Shown piece by piece: positions 30,236-40,700 of a stretch of 64,000 bases of DNA. The DNA lies in assembly GCA_037576215.1 (NCBI GenBank), contig JBANDB010000011.1:868001-932000 (forward strand), read 5' to 3'. How positions within the stretch are numbered: position 1 is the first letter of the stretch; every line of letters begins with the position of its first letter. A model generated the notes under the pieces. It worked only from the letters and a program-made list of their open reading frames with translations. It was not told where the DNA came from and did no database searches. The stretch is from Armillaria gallica. Its lineage: Eukaryota > Basidiomycota > Agaricomycetes > Agaricales > Physalacriaceae. Made by a program: the position numbers and the translations under genes.

Positions 30236-31978
30236 TTATGAGCATAGGATTAAAATGTTATGACATACATAATCGCAAAAATTGGGAGAAAATAACTGGC
30301 AGGATATGCACAGGAAGTGAGCTGACAACGAACATGCAAATAAACAACAGAGAACAAAAGGAATAAAGGAGAACAAAAAAAGAAAGTGACACGGTGGGAG
30401 CGACAGGAAAGTAAAAAACAGACAGGAATTATGAAGGGGGGGAGAGCGGAGGGGCAAAAGGGTGATGTGGCAGAGAGCGGGTAGGGCAGGAGAGAGCGTG
30501 ATGCAGATGCCGGAAGATACCGGAAGGGAAATCGGGAAATGCCGAGATCAATTGATTCCACCAATAGAATTTTCCCACGGGTCTCTCAGGACAGCATAAT
30601 GACCGATTACCTATATTCATAGGACTCGGAACATCCGTGCCATGCCTTTTGCTTCAACACTGGCAACGATTATTCCCAAAAGGAGGCGAGGATGATAGCG
30701 AAGCGTTTCAAAGAAGGTTGTTTTGTGTTTCTATACCTGAAAATGCTGCTATGCTAGATTGGGCTCCGTATGCGCAATTTCTCTCTTCTGGATCTGATGC
30801 TTATCCATAGGCATGTTATATTTCTGTCGATTTCGCGACGTTTGTTCCGGTTTCGGGATCCTAGACTCATTGAGATGCCAGGTGGTACTGACGAACATGT
30901 GTGTAATTTTTCCAGATCATATTATGGTGACCTGAAAAACGTCTAGGCCTGACTGCGTGATGTACCGTTCAGCTTGGCAACTATCTATCTTAAGGCTCTG
31001 AAATGTTTTCGGGAGAAGCTCATCATCAACTCCGTCCCAAACGTCGTCCGATGGAGAACTTCAAGGCGATGAGGGGACAAGGATCGCAGTAGGGATGACC
31101 CCATTAGGCCCTGCGAACTGGCCTTTTCACAATGTGCTTTGCATTGCGCCCTTTGTCATTGTCCTTCCGAGCTGCTCCCACAGGCTTCGATGCTACCCGA
31201 CTTCTACTCTAGACAGACGATGTTGATCTTAGGTGCTCTTTTGCAAAGTATGTCCAGAATGTTTTCGGTATCTGCTAATGCCTCACTATATTTAGTCTGC
31301 ATTCATAATGACAACATGGCATTTCTAGCCATCTTCTTCTTCCCGTACCCCATGAGGTGTTTCTACTCCGCGAGACGCGCAATCAAACCGGTACGAGTCT
31401 TAGCGACGATAGCACATGGTTTGACATGTCAGGGCAGTTGATATGACCATTCCTAACCGGGACCTTGCACTACCCTTTCCCATTCTCTCCCGGAACCAGC
31501 GAGACCACTCCAGGACCATGAAGACGACGACGCAAAATTTTCAACGCCAACTTCAACCCATGAACCATGATCCAAGCCCAAGCTGAAAATTCTAAACATA
31601 GAACGCAACCCGGAGCCCGAAATAAATATACATGGCGCCAATGTAATGCATTCGTCTACCGCCCGCAAATCATGGATCACTGGTCATGGCGTCTATTTCT
31701 CTATTTGGTTATGGCCAAATTAATATGGCACTGATCATCTCCAGAGTTTCATGGCCTTCTTCGTGGGTACAAGATCGGGCATCGAAGCAGGAGACCGATA
31801 CCCAACGCAACCATCGTAGGGGGTCCTTTTTTAGAATCGTCAACAACAGCACCGGTGCCTGCGTTATGGTGTTGAGATACAATAATCGCCAAGGACTATT
31901 ATACATTGTGCTGACGATGTTGAGCCCGTTGATGATCGGGAAGTCTGGTTCGTGCCGTAATGCGACAAACCTTACTCG
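30236..31978. other. Sequence without recognised genes, apart from a HET-like relic
   Basis: No open frame here looks coding except the short relic at 30540-30640. The stretch includes purine-rich runs at 30330-30500. Confidence 0.35.
30540..30640 (-). pseudogene. Relic of a HET-like protein tail
   Basis: The minus frame reads VPSPMNIGNRSLCCPERPVG followed by KFYWW. It aligns without a gap to the tail of the HET-like gene at 56.6 kb (VPSPMYIG, ten residues, then MGNFY) across the exact point where that gene is interrupted by a transposon. At nucleotide level the segment CCTATATnCATAGGACTCGGAAC is shared. The rest of the gene is not recognisable here. Confidence 0.5.
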
Positions 31979-31985
31979 TATATAA
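31979..31985 (+). promoter_or_regulatory. TATA box of the DUF6534-type gene
   Basis: TATATAA lies 47 bp upstream of the ATG at 32032, a usual spacing for a fungal core promoter. Confidence 0.5.
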
Positions 31986-32031
31986 GTTGAACAAGTTTCA
32001 GAGTGTCATCAGACACTCCCTTGTGCTTGAG

Positions 32032-32475
32032 ATGTCTTCGCAGTCCTCGACAGCGCTTCATTCTGTTAGCGAGACTCTTGGTGCTCTTTATGTTGGAGTC
32101 ACAATCGCCGCAGTGTACGTGTCCTTTCATGCATTCATAACTTTTTTTTCATTCATTCCCTTGGTAGTTTATACGGAATAACAAACTTACAAAGCGTCAT
32201 ATACTACAGAAGATACCCCAATGATTGGTGGGTTTACCGCTATTCTGTAAGTCGTCGTTTTTTGAAGTTGGCAGGATTCAACCTGAAATACTGGAGATAG
32301 GTCGGGATTCTTTGGTACGTGCAGCAGCATATATTAGTCGTGGTGACTGCTACTTAGTCTCTTTGACAGGGCCCTCGATACTGTTCATGTCGCTATAAGT
32401 GTATACACTGTACATTTCTATCTGATACATTTTTTCAGGGATTTGAAAGGAGAGCTACAATGTCATTCATGGTAG
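32032..32475 (+). pseudogene. DUF6534-type integral membrane protein, truncated
   Basis: Exons are 32032-32114, 32168-32246, 32301-32314 (a 14-bp microexon) and 32370-32475, joined in phase. The product reads SETLGALYVGVTIAAVLYGI, TNLQSVIYYRRYPNDWWVYR, then VGILWALDTVHVAISVYTVH and FYLIHFF. This is the pattern of the first helices of the large basidiomycete family of seven-helix proteins of unknown function (DUF6534). The frame ends in TAG at 32473-32475, or enters an intron at GTAGGT; the later helices are not recognisable and repeat R1b begins about 200 bp downstream. It is therefore a truncated gene. Confidence 0.65.
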
Positions 32476-32684
32476 GTCCTTGGGCTGATGTGCGGCATCA
32501 ATTTCATTGAAGGTACATTGTGACAGGAGCCAGAAGGTAAAAGTTTTGATTGCCAATCTCAAGAATCTCTAATGGCGTCTGAATGGTGTATCCTAGTGGC
32601 ATTTGATTCTGAATGTGAGTTGTTGTGGCATATTTACACTTCTGTATTCCTAATACTGTCCCTACTAGAACTTTCTCATTGTGT

Positions 32685-34560
32685 ACATTCAAGGGTGAGA
32701 ACTGCATCATTTCTATAGAGCGTTAACACTTACTGTTGTGATCTTCAGGCTGTATGCCCTCAGATTATGGCACCGTTCGTGTGTTTAGACAAAAGTGATT
32801 GCTATTGCTGTTGCTTATTTCGTTCTTAGTTGGAAGGTTTTTTCACAAGACTCTTGTCTGCTTCATTGTAAGCCTCTCTTAAAATAATGGAGCGTCACAC
32901 ACCTACTGAATGTCGGATCGGCGGGATAGTCATTCGCTGTGATGGCCTCACTTGGTGATAATATTGTTGCCCTTGTTCTGGGGCTCCATCTCATTATGTT
33001 TCATTTAGGTGCTGTGATATGTAAGTGTTCATGGACTCACAATATTTTATTGTATTGAAAGGAAAGCTGCAGATGTAGCATACGACATGTAAGTGAACCT
33101 TCATAGCTGGATGCATCATAAGAAATAACCCTCAGCAGTCATACTACACCGAAGCTCACAGCTGCATCCAGTATAAAAGCATGTAATGTCCGAAATATTG
33201 ACTGCAGGGGATCCTCACGCAGATAATTTAGACATCAACTTATATTTTTTTCCCCACAATCGCCGTTACGGATCTGATAATAGCTGTTCCAATGTTCTTT
33301 TACCTGCACAAGAGCAGAGCTATTATACCTTCTTGTTTCTTGTACCAGACTTCTGAATTATTGTTGATATAAAGTCGTACTAGAACAGCTACTGTGCTTC
33401 TCCGCCTAATGCGACTCGTTCTCATGTCAGGCTTAGCAACAAGGTGTGGATATATACTTCGATCCCAGAGAAGTTATGGCTAATTAAGTCGACAGTGCAT
33501 GCTCGCTGCTCGGTCTCATTTCTGTCAGTTGTCTTCCACCTTGATCTGATCCCATGCTGAATATCTCGCGAACGTCCACAGTACGTTGTGTGGCGCAAGT
33601 CTCTGGCTTTCCTCGGGATTCATTTTGTCCTATCAAAGCGTAGTATTATTTATCACTCACTGTTGACTACGATGGCTAACAAACATATTCATAGTCTATA
33701 TCAATTCGCTTCTTGCTATGTACATCGTCTTCTTCTGATTACCTGCCGCTTACCTTTGATAGGCTCAATTCCCGATCGAAGCATCATTCGACGAATAATG
33801 CTATAGAGAATGAGGTGAACTCATTGCATACCGTCCTCCGGATCACACCTCACAGCCCTGAGAGTAATATTAGCGACACGGTATGTGTATGCCCGTGTGA
33901 GCTGCCTTGTCTAATTCTTACTCTGCATCTCTTTCAGAACATCAGTATTCCACTAGCGGACATCAGTTCTGTTAGTGACAAGCTGAGTCCTTCAAAAGAG
34001 GATCTTGATTCTCGAGTTTGAAAATCATTTGGTCCGATGCCTTTACCCTGCATAATGCAGCATTTAAATTCCTGACTTGCGTTGGCTCCTTCCAGCCCAA
34101 TGAAGGTTACCTCTAGTTTGCGTATGTTAAGAATTTCTGCACGTACAGTAGTATTCTTTATGGCCTCTTATAATTCGCGACTCGGAGCATTATTGACGAT
34201 TGTACATGTAACGCAGAGTCCGTTACGAACTAATGTGTATCGAACTTTTTAGTGTAACTGTAAACATACCTCACCTTGACAATATTTTCAGAAGAAGAAC
34301 TATAGACAATGGACCTTGATGAATATAGAGTGAAAACTGAAAGGGCAACAACGGTGAACGAGAATGACTAGCGCGACATGTCATGCATTCATGACGGATG
34401 CTGCCGGCACGCCATATTCAAGAATGGAAATTAATTTCATATTCTCTCTTCTTGTGAACCACCACGACTACAGCTCGACGTCCAAGACCCATATTATCTT
34501 CATGTCTCCAGATTTTATCGATCTAGCCATGGCTTCGGTATACGCATTCATCATTCCTGT
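32685..34560 (+). pseudogene. Repeat R1, copy b: unidentified spliced gene-like sequence
   Basis: This copy aligns to 1-1480, and its right part (34390-34560) resembles 25080-25270. It preserves an exon reading LNSRSKHHST, VNSLHTVLRITPHSPESN, a donor GTATGT (33881), an acceptor CTTTCAG (33931-33937) and a last exon 33938-34021 encoding NISIPLADISSVSDKLSPSK and ending in TGA. Upstream, KSLAFLGIHF and SLYQF.SC.VHRLL are also shared with copy a. The coding nature is supported by the conserved splice sites; identity is unknown. Confidence 0.5.
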
Positions 34561-35136
34561 CGAGACCCGAAGCTTCGGATTCCCATCAACAATGATTAAA
34601 GATGGCGAGGACCTCATCATCGGAGAAAAGCTGCTAGCTCCCGCTCCAATGTGCAATACTCTCCATGAATAACGGGGCAAGATATCTTAGTACTTGACGG
34701 GAAAGTCCGCCATCCCAAGACGAGCCTTTGCAAGTACCTAGCGGACTTCGTTCACCGTCACCAAATCCCGGGCGTGACGAGCACAAAGCAGTATCATTGT
34801 CGGCTTTCGTGTACGAGTGCGTCTATAAGCACTGGTATAACAATGGCGCGTGTATATCTTCACCACAGAGGTCCTGTATCATTTCCAGCTATCGCTCGCC
34901 CTGGGCGAAGTCGGGAAAGACAGAAAAGGTCTATGGCAGTAAAGGTCTATAACCTCGAGGAAATGTGGAGAATTCCTCTCAGTTCCTCTTCAGAGCGTTG
35001 GTTTGGGATAAATGGACGGGTAAATTATGCGCGTGTGTGTGACGTACTCTGACGAAAAGAATTCGAAGCTCTGAAGGAGATACAGGTTGCCCAATGAGGG
35101 AGTTAGGAAAGACCATTGGGAAAAGCCGGCCCGACC
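34561..35136. other. Sequence without recognised genes left of element B
   Basis: Only short unconvincing ORFs are present. The target site ATCCG of element B lies at its right edge (35137-35141). Confidence 0.35.
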
Positions 35137-35141
35137 ATCCG

Positions 35142-35357
35142 TGTAAAGAGTACAATACCTTACGAGGTCCTTTGACCAGAAAGCTACACACGCCAACGGG
35201 GTGTATTGAGTGAGGGAGAGTCAAAGATACAAGCTAGTAAGGTAAGCGTAGGTGATAGTAAGTGATTAAGATGAGAATGTCCGAATACGGAGGGATAACG
35301 GGCGCTGCTAGTGATGTAGGTAAATAGTAGTACATATGTAAGTCCAGATCCCTTACA
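35142..35357 (-). repeat. 3' LTR of element B
   Basis: This LTR is 216 bp, TG..CA, and identical to the right copy. It is followed on the right by the polypurine tract. Confidence 0.95.
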
Positions 35358-35372
35358 CCCTCCCCCTTGAGA
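35358..35372 (-). other. Polypurine tract of element B
   Basis: On the minus strand, CAAGGGGGAGGG runs directly into the 3' LTR. It is the expected primer for plus-strand DNA synthesis. Confidence 0.8.
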
Positions 35373-35409
35373 TTGGGCGTAGGGATGCAATCTCGACGAA
35401 TAAATGAAG

Positions 35410-37434
35410 TTACAATAAGATACTGACATCATCTTGTGAATCGAGCTCGTCGACTTCACCATCAACGTTTGGGGTCGAGCCTCCGGAAGGAATGGTCATC
35501 GCTGAGTAGGCCTTAGTTGATGGGGAAGTGGTAGGAGCAATCAACGAGTGCGGGATAGATGGAACTGCATTAGAAGCATCACCATCTTCAGCCATAGGTA
35601 CGTCCGCATCTCCGGTCACGGGCAAAGAGGTTTCAGGCCTGGAATCAACGCGATCAGGGTGCTGATGGCCTCTATTAGATTTGCTCGTGGCCTCCCGATT
35701 GATTGGGTAATTGAGGAAATGTCTGCGACGCGCTTCTAGGATCGGAATTAAATTCCATTCAATGGGAGCTGTCCAATAGATCCGAGGAGCGGAGTCATCC
35801 TGGAACACGGAGATATCACGAGGAAGATCAAAATGATGGATGCGCCATGCGAAGTCGTCAAGGGCCTTGTAGGCACGAGTACGGAGGGCACCCTTGAAGC
35901 GTCGAGTAGCTGCGAGAAGTAGTTCTCGGCTATAAGGCTGGATATAGCAAAGGTGGGAGTACTTGACTCCGCATTTGGCGAGGTGAGTAACAATGTCAAT
36001 CTGGGAGGCGTTAATAATAGAGGAAAGAGGAAATGAGACCAACTTCTCAGAGTCCGCAATGGTAAGATGATGATCATGACAAATGTCCAAATATAAAACA
36101 GGATAAACCAGCACGCTAGCGAGAGCGATGGCGAAGCCATGCCGATTACCTCGGGCTGCGTTGCTCGGAATGATTGATTGGAATAAGAGGTACCCAGCGA
36201 GGGTACGAATATTGACAGATCTGGTAGTCGTGATGGATATGCCAGGGTTATGGCGTTCCGTGCCATGAAGGAAGATGTAACTCGCCCACAATTGAGGATC
36301 AAGACATGTATCCTCGGGCGCAGTAACCTTCACAGGAGGAGGAGGGAGCGGAGGCAAGTCTCTGCCGTTATTCCCATCCTGTGGTTGTGGCTTTAAGTCA
36401 TGAAGCTGGCCTAGCCAGCGAGGACGGCGACTTTTCCACTGAGCTAGAAGGGTACGTTCGCCATCAGTGATGAGGGGATAAGGAGCTGGGCGCCCATTCC
36501 GCTCGCAAGTGAGGTTAATAGATTGCTTTTGTCGTATAGCAGTGATCACATTCGAAATCCGGTCAACGATGACCCAATTATTAGGAGTGTGGGCCGCATC
36601 AATCATCGACGTCGCATCCACGGCTCTGATAGGAACCGTGCAGGATGGATCATATCCTTGCAGTGATGCATGGTAGTCCTCGTGAAAGGGAAGGTCTGCT
36701 ATCGGAGGAGAAGGTCGATGGGTTCCTCGTGTATGAGGAACTGCAGGGTATGGACGATGGTTGTGCATACCTCGAGTTGCGCGGGGATGACGGTCACGGG
36801 TGGTAGTGTATTCCGTGGTCGGAGTAAGAGACTGGAGAGTACTTAGAGACTCCATCCTTGTCTTCAGTAACTCGTTTTCGCGGTGAAGCTTCGCGAGTTG
36901 GTCTTGAATATCATGATCTGCAGCAATAGTAGACGCATTCATGAATGAATCTGGGGGTCCTGAGTCGAGAGAGAACGACTCAAGAGCCGTGGTAATATCA
37001 TCGTTAGCCATTTCTCTATGATGGTTACGGTGTATAGTAAGTTCGGAGGTTGTTTCTGGAGCTTCCTGAGCTCGGGTGCACGGAGTGGGGTTGGTTACGA
37101 TGTTACCAAGCACCGGGACTGGATTGGAATCTATAATTCCTTCCATCGCAGTAGAAGACGATTTCGGAACGTGGGGCATTGCTGTAGCACCCATATTCGA
37201 TGTCGCAAAGTATGGGTTACCCTGAGCAAGAGGGAAAGGCGCCATAGGGAAAAAGGATGGTGCCATAGACGAATTCGGATAACCTGTAAAAAATGGCATT
37301 CCGGTGGGCATCATCTGCAGAATGTTGCCTGTATACGAAGGATAAAATGATTTTTGAGGAGGCAAGGGTACCTGTCCCTCCCCATGAGAAAAATTGGCAT
37401 CGAGGTTGAAAAAACTCGAAGCAGGAGCAGCCAT
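35410..37434 (-). CDS. Element B extra ORF downstream of pol, 674 aa, unknown function
   Basis: The frame is intact from the ATG at 37434 to a TAA at 35410. The N-terminal 120 residues are rich in Pro, Met and Phe. A leucine-zipper-like segment (DIQDQLAKLHRENELLKTRM) lies near residue 180, and a His/Arg/Pro-rich linker follows. Residues about 350-600 form a globular region with ASYIFLHGTERHNPGISITT, FAIALASVLVYPVLYLDICH and IYWTAPIEWNLIPILEARRR. The tail is acidic. There is no signal peptide, and the single hydrophobic run is too polar for a clear membrane anchor, so it does not look like an envelope protein despite occupying that position. The zipper suggests oligomerisation. Its own TATA box lies upstream. 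Confidence 0.8.
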   Translation of the reverse strand: MAAPASSFFNLDANFSHGEGQVPLPPQKSFYPSYTGNILQMMPTGMPFFTGYPNSSMAPSFFPMAPFPLAQGNPYFATSNMGATAMPHVPKSSSTAMEGIIDSNPVPVLGNIVTNPTPCTRAQEAPETTSELTIHRNHHREMANDDITTALESFSLDSGPPDSFMNASTIAADHDIQDQLAKLHRENELLKTRMESLSTLQSLTPTTEYTTTRDRHPRATRGMHNHRPYPAVPHTRGTHRPSPPIADLPFHEDYHASLQGYDPSCTVPIRAVDATSMIDAAHTPNNWVIVDRISNVITAIRQKQSINLTCERNGRPAPYPLITDGERTLLAQWKSRRPRWLGQLHDLKPQPQDGNNGRDLPPLPPPPVKVTAPEDTCLDPQLWASYIFLHGTERHNPGISITTTRSVNIRTLAGYLLFQSIIPSNAARGNRHGFAIALASVLVYPVLYLDICHDHHLTIADSEKLVSFPLSSIINASQIDIVTHLAKCGVKYSHLCYIQPYSRELLLAATRRFKGALRTRAYKALDDFAWRIHHFDLPRDISVFQDDSAPRIYWTAPIEWNLIPILEARRRHFLNYPINREATSKSNRGHQHPDRVDSRPETSLPVTGDADVPMAEDGDASNAVPSIPHSLIAPTTSPSTKAYSAMTIPSGGSTPNVDGEVDELDSQDDVSILL

Positions 37435-37521
37435 AGAGTTAAATCAAAGTGCAGATAGACGAAGTGGACTGAGTAAAGCGAGTAGATGTTGATGCTACTC
37501 TTGTCTGGTGGGTTGTAGAGA

Positions 37522-37528
37522 ATTTATA
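37522..37528 (-). promoter_or_regulatory. Internal TATA box for the extra ORF of element B
   Basis: The minus strand reads GGGTATAAATTCTC, with TATAAAT 88 bp upstream of the ATG at 37434. A pyrimidine-rich stretch follows, as in fungal transcription starts. The 272-bp gap between pol and this ORF holds nothing else, so a separate short transcript is likely. Confidence 0.5.
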
Positions 37529-37706
37529 CCCTCCAGAAAGCAGCGGCCAAGTGCTAGAACCTGGTCGCGATGTCGGTGTGGCGGCGACGAGTCGGCGTTC
37601 ATAAAACATAGAGCCGGTACAGCCACTGTACCCTGAAGATCAGGGTAATTTGATTTTCCTTGCTAACCACGTTGTTACTCGGCTATTTTGGTAGCACGAG
37701 GTTCGT

Positions 37707-40700
37707 TCATGATTGCATTTTTGTCTGTCGTCGTTTCCTAAGCCTAGAATCCTTAGCAGGCAATTTTGGTAAGTTCTTTGGGTCTGAAATACCAGCAACA
37801 GCCAGGTATTCATCGAGTGCCTTAAGTGCTTTGCACTTAGAGTATGGCTCAACAGTTAAATCACTGAGAGCCCAGCGTACATGGAAGAATAGTGAGTTAT
37901 TCTTCCATTCATGTCCTTCGATGCATTCAACAAATTCTTCAGCATCATCAGGAGCACCAAAATCATATGGTTCTGGTTTCTTTCTGTCTGGGAATAGGAC
38001 TGAGTCGCTTTCAATGTAGGGCCGTAATAAGCTAACATGAAAGCGAGGATGAATAGGACGCTTAATGAGCTCCTCAGGGAGGTCTAGCTCATAGGTCGAT
38101 GTTTTATGGTCTGCCATGAGTACAGGATAAGGGCCAATAAATTTCGGTAAGAGTTTCGTTGCCCTTGCTTTTGGGAGATTCAAGTTTTTCGTTGATAGGT
38201 ATACCTTCGAACCCTCCTTGATATCAAGTTCAGGAGATCGATGCTTATTAGCCTCGTGAGTCTGGAATACTCTGGAGGCAATGAGCGCATCATGAGCATC
38301 GTAAAGGTTCTGCATCGCTTGAATAGCAAATGCACGGATACCAGGTGGGACAAATTTATCATATCGAACCTCTCGCATCATTGAAGGCATATATCCTCCA
38401 GTGAGTTCGAAAGGAGCAAATCCTGTGGACGCATTCATGCTCGAATTAAGAGCAAACTCGACGATAGGTACCTTGATCAACCAGTCTCGCTGATCAGGTC
38501 GTATTGCAGTACGGAAAATCTGGCCAATAGAGCGATTAGCTCGCTCTGTAGCTCCATCTGTTTGCGGATGAAATGAGGTAGACATAAGGAGCTTCGCACC
38601 AAGTAAGCGGTGAAGCTCTTTCCACCATACTGATGTGAATTTAGGGTCTCTGTCCGAAACAATGGATTCTGGGAGACCGTGTAACCTTACGATCTCGCGG
38701 AAATATATTGCAGACAAATCCGTGGCTGTATTGGATGTGTGGATCGGAATTAAATGGACTTGCGATGTCAATCGGCAGATAACTACCCAGAGGTAATTAT
38801 AACCTTTGACTTCAGGAAATGGACCGATGAAATCCATCCCAATAGATTGCCATGGTCTTGTGGGTATGGGCAACGAATGAAGCTTCCCAGAGGGAGCTCT
38901 ATAGTTCCCCTTCGACTTATTACAAGTCTCGCAGGTATGGCAGAAGAATTCACACATCCCATAGAGTTTTGGCCACCAATACCAATGACGAATGTAATCC
39001 GCCGTTCGTTGGGGACCAAAGTGACCAATAACCTCATGAGCTTGTTCAATAACAGCTCCACGAAGTGAACGCAATCCCTTAGGTGACTTAGGGATGCATA
39101 GTAATTTTTCGCCAGGCTTGTACGAATTCTCTGTCCAGATTAATCCTTCCTCGACAAAGAATCGAGGGTGATCACTGGGAGCTTTAAGGACCTTTGAAAA
39201 TATAGGATCCATCTCATATGAAGACTTGATATCAGATACGAAGGTTGGATCCGAGTCCATAGTGGTTCGTAAGTTTTTTCCCTTGTCTCTAGAGTCAATA
39301 ACAGTGGGATTAACCTTAGGTAGTTGAACAGGTTCGGTTTCTTCTGGTTCCCGAGCCTTCTCCATTTCTTCTGCTTCAAGATCTCGAGTTTCGCGTTTCT
39401 CTTTGAGACGAGCAGATTCTCGACGTGTTTCCATTGCGCTGAGGCGAATAACCATTTCCTCAGCCTCTTCTTTGCGGCCTAGAGGTAGGTCTTCACCAAG
39501 TTTATCAATACGAATATCAGCATTGACAAATTCAGCTAGGTGGTGCTGATCTTCAGGAGTATCAGACTCGTAATAACGTGATAGGGCATCGGCAACTTTG
39601 TTGGATACACCCTTCACATAGGTAATATCGAAGTCAAAATGTGAGAGATACTCCATCCATCGCATTTGATGATTTGATAGACGTCTTTGAGTCTTAAAGA
39701 ACTCAAGAGCCTTATGGTCTGTGACAACATGAATGCGATAGCCAATAAGCTTGTCTTCCCATTTTAAGAGGGCTTCAAGCATTGCAAGAGTTTCAGTCTC
39801 AAAGACACGGTAATTGCGTTGGCTATCCGTGAATTTCTTGGACATGAATCCGGCAGGGCAGCAAGTTTGCCAAGTAGGGCCTTGTCCATACATTGCACCT
39901 ACACCGGAAATTGAGGCATCACAGATAACCCAAATTGGTTCCTTAATAGCGGTGTTGATAGGGCGAAGGATCGGTACTTTGCAGCACAAATCCTTAATAG
40001 ATTGGAAGCAGACAGAATGAAGCGGGCGCCAGTAGAAAGGTTGTCCGTTCTTCGTCATCTCGGATAGAGGGGCTGTATATGCAGTCACATCCGGTAAGAA
40101 ATGCACGAGATAATTCACCAGTCCAAGGAATTTCTCAATATCATTATAGTTTCGAGGTTGTCTCCAGTTTCGGATTCGTTCAAGCTTATCCGAATCTGCA
40201 TGAAGGCCTTTATCATCAACAAGATGTCCGAGACAATCCATCTTCTCAGCGTAAAGTTGAACCTTTTCCGCTTTCATGAATAGCTTGTTTTCTCGAAGTT
40301 TATCGAATACAAGCTTTAGGTGTTGCTCATGATCCTCGACACTATCACTGTAGATGAATAAGTCGTCGAGGTATACATGCATGAAGACTCCAATATAGTC
40401 TTGGAAAATTGAAGTCATGAGCAGTTGAAATGTGGAAGGAGCATTGCAATCTCCTTGCTGCATTACATTGCTCTTGAAAGTTCCAAAGATGGTTGCGAAT
40501 GCTGTCTTCCAAACATCGGAGGGAACAATGCGAACTTGTTCATATGCATTTGAGAGATCAATCTTGGATCGAAGCTTAGTCCGAGCCACATCAAGTCGAA
40601 TTGTATCTTGGTCTGGGAATGGGGTAACATCCCTTTCCGTATTCTCATTGCGTTTCCGACAGTCTACAGTGGTTCGGATGTCTGAGCCATCTTTCTTTGG

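Noticed and set aside
35410..37434. Extra ORF of element B as an envelope gene
   Set aside because: There is no signal peptide, convincing membrane anchor or paired cysteine pattern.
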